Shown one piece after another: positions 13,157-13,499 of a stretch of DNA of 13,499 nucleotides. Made by a program: the position numbers and the translations under genes. The number at the start of each line of letters is the position of its first letter. Within the stretch, counting starts at the first letter, position 1. Below the pieces are notes generated by a model, which was not told the DNA's origin, did not search any database, and saw only the letters and a program-made list of their open reading frames with translations. Origin of the DNA: Acidobacteriota bacterium (GTDB lineage: Bacteria > Acidobacteriota > Terriglobia > UBA7540); contig JAJYJL010000065.1 in the NCBI GenBank assembly GCA_021789565.1, positions 1-13,499 on the forward strand, written 5' to 3'.

Positions 13157-13499
13157 TCAGGCGGAAACAGCCTGCTTCTTTGCTGATTGCTGGGCCTTGG
13201 CCGTGCACTTTTCGCAGTACCCGCCCAGTTCAAGCCGGGCCACACGAAGCGTAAACCCATGCCTGCTTTTGATCTGGCCTTTCAGCTTTTCAAATAAGGG
13301 ATCCTGAATCTCAAAAACCGCGCGGCAGCGCTGGCAGGTGAAGTGCATGTGGTCCTTGTTGGTGCGGGCCTCGTAGAAATGCCCGTGCCCGTTCACATGC
13401 ATCAGATCGAGCTCGTCGATGATGCCGAGCTTCTTGAGTGATTCCAGGGCGCGATAGACGGTGGCCAGGTGCAGGCCCGGCAATTCCTGGCGGGCGCGG
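13157..13499 (-). CDS. Fur-family metalloregulator, C-terminal part (5' end outside window)
   Basis: The visible 113 residues run from ARQELPGLHLATVYRALESLKKLGIIDEL to the TGA at 13159-13157. HLATVYRAL is the recognition-helix motif of Fur/PerR/Zur proteins. GHGHFYEARTNKDHMHFTCQRC holds the conserved His/Glu metal-sensing region and the first zinc CxxC, and GGYCEKC the second CxxC. The gene continues past the right edge, so no internal start (such as TTG 13483) should be used. The tail QQSAKKQAVSA is short and unremarkable. Whether it senses iron, zinc or peroxide cannot be settled from this part. Position directly upstream of an FTR1 operon on the same strand favours iron or oxidative-stress control. 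Confidence 0.92.
   Translation of the reverse strand, partial: RARQELPGLHLATVYRALESLKKLGIIDELDLMHVNGHGHFYEARTNKDHMHFTCQRCRAVFEIQDPLFEKLKGQIKSRHGFTLRVARLELGGYCEKCTAKAQQSAKKQAVSA

Overview
The window is high-GC bacterial chromosome. The first ~800 bases are visibly AT-richer and look like a mobile or accessory patch. My best guess is an Acidobacteriota (or similar soil or subsurface) genome, probably from a metagenome assembly. The basis is the Tat-exported FAD oxidoreductase, the NatAB-type ABC pair, the SirB1-TPR protein and intergenic GGCACGACT/AGTCGTGCC and GGGCTGAAGCCC palindromes of a kind I associate with that phylum. This is inference from recall; no marker gene here fixes the taxonomy.

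Layout. Positions 1-33 hold the first codons of a leftward gene that looks like an IS4-type transposase. Its Shine-Dalgarno lies inside a perfect 11-bp hairpin. A small conserved protein of unknown function follows (183-515), then a gene-free stretch with two repeat arrays. Next come a Tat-signal FAD-dependent oxidoreductase (908-2527) and a class I SAM O-methyltransferase (2736-3374), flanked on both sides by hairpin-rich repeats. On the minus strand are a SirB1/transglutaminase-like TPR protein (3667-4497) and thioredoxin reductase trxB (4749-5681). Divergent from trxB is a NatA/NatB-type ABC-2 transporter pair (5910-8082, 8-nt overlap).

The right-hand 5.4 kb is all minus strand and is the most interesting part: an iron-handling locus. 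In transcription order it reads: partial Fur-family regulator (enters from beyond the right edge), FTR1-type iron permease fused to a C-terminal Cys-rich DUF2318-like domain, two FtsX/MacB-like permeases, and an ABC ATPase whose C-terminal third is a DtxR/MntR-type metal sensor. The four transporter genes are tightly packed (7-nt gap, 8-nt overlap, 4-nt gap), so they form one operon. The gene set parallels the Campylobacter Cj1658-Cj1663 (FTR1-P19-DUF2318-ABC) and Yersinia/E. coli FetMP-FetABC-type systems, but in compressed form: FTR1 and DUF2318 are one protein, no P19 is visible, and the ATPase carries its own putative iron sensor. The sensor keeps the residues aligning with DtxR H79, E83, C102, E105 and H106, while its DNA-recognition region has diverged. 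This suggests a transporter gated directly by cytoplasmic iron, comparable in logic to trans-inhibition in MetN or ModC and in architecture to the chlamydial YtgCR permease-DtxR fusion.

Almost every intergenic gap over ~150 bp holds palindromic or repeated DNA (41-66, 717-795, 2580-2668, 3428-3610, 13061-13138), so the genome appears rich in small non-coding repeats.
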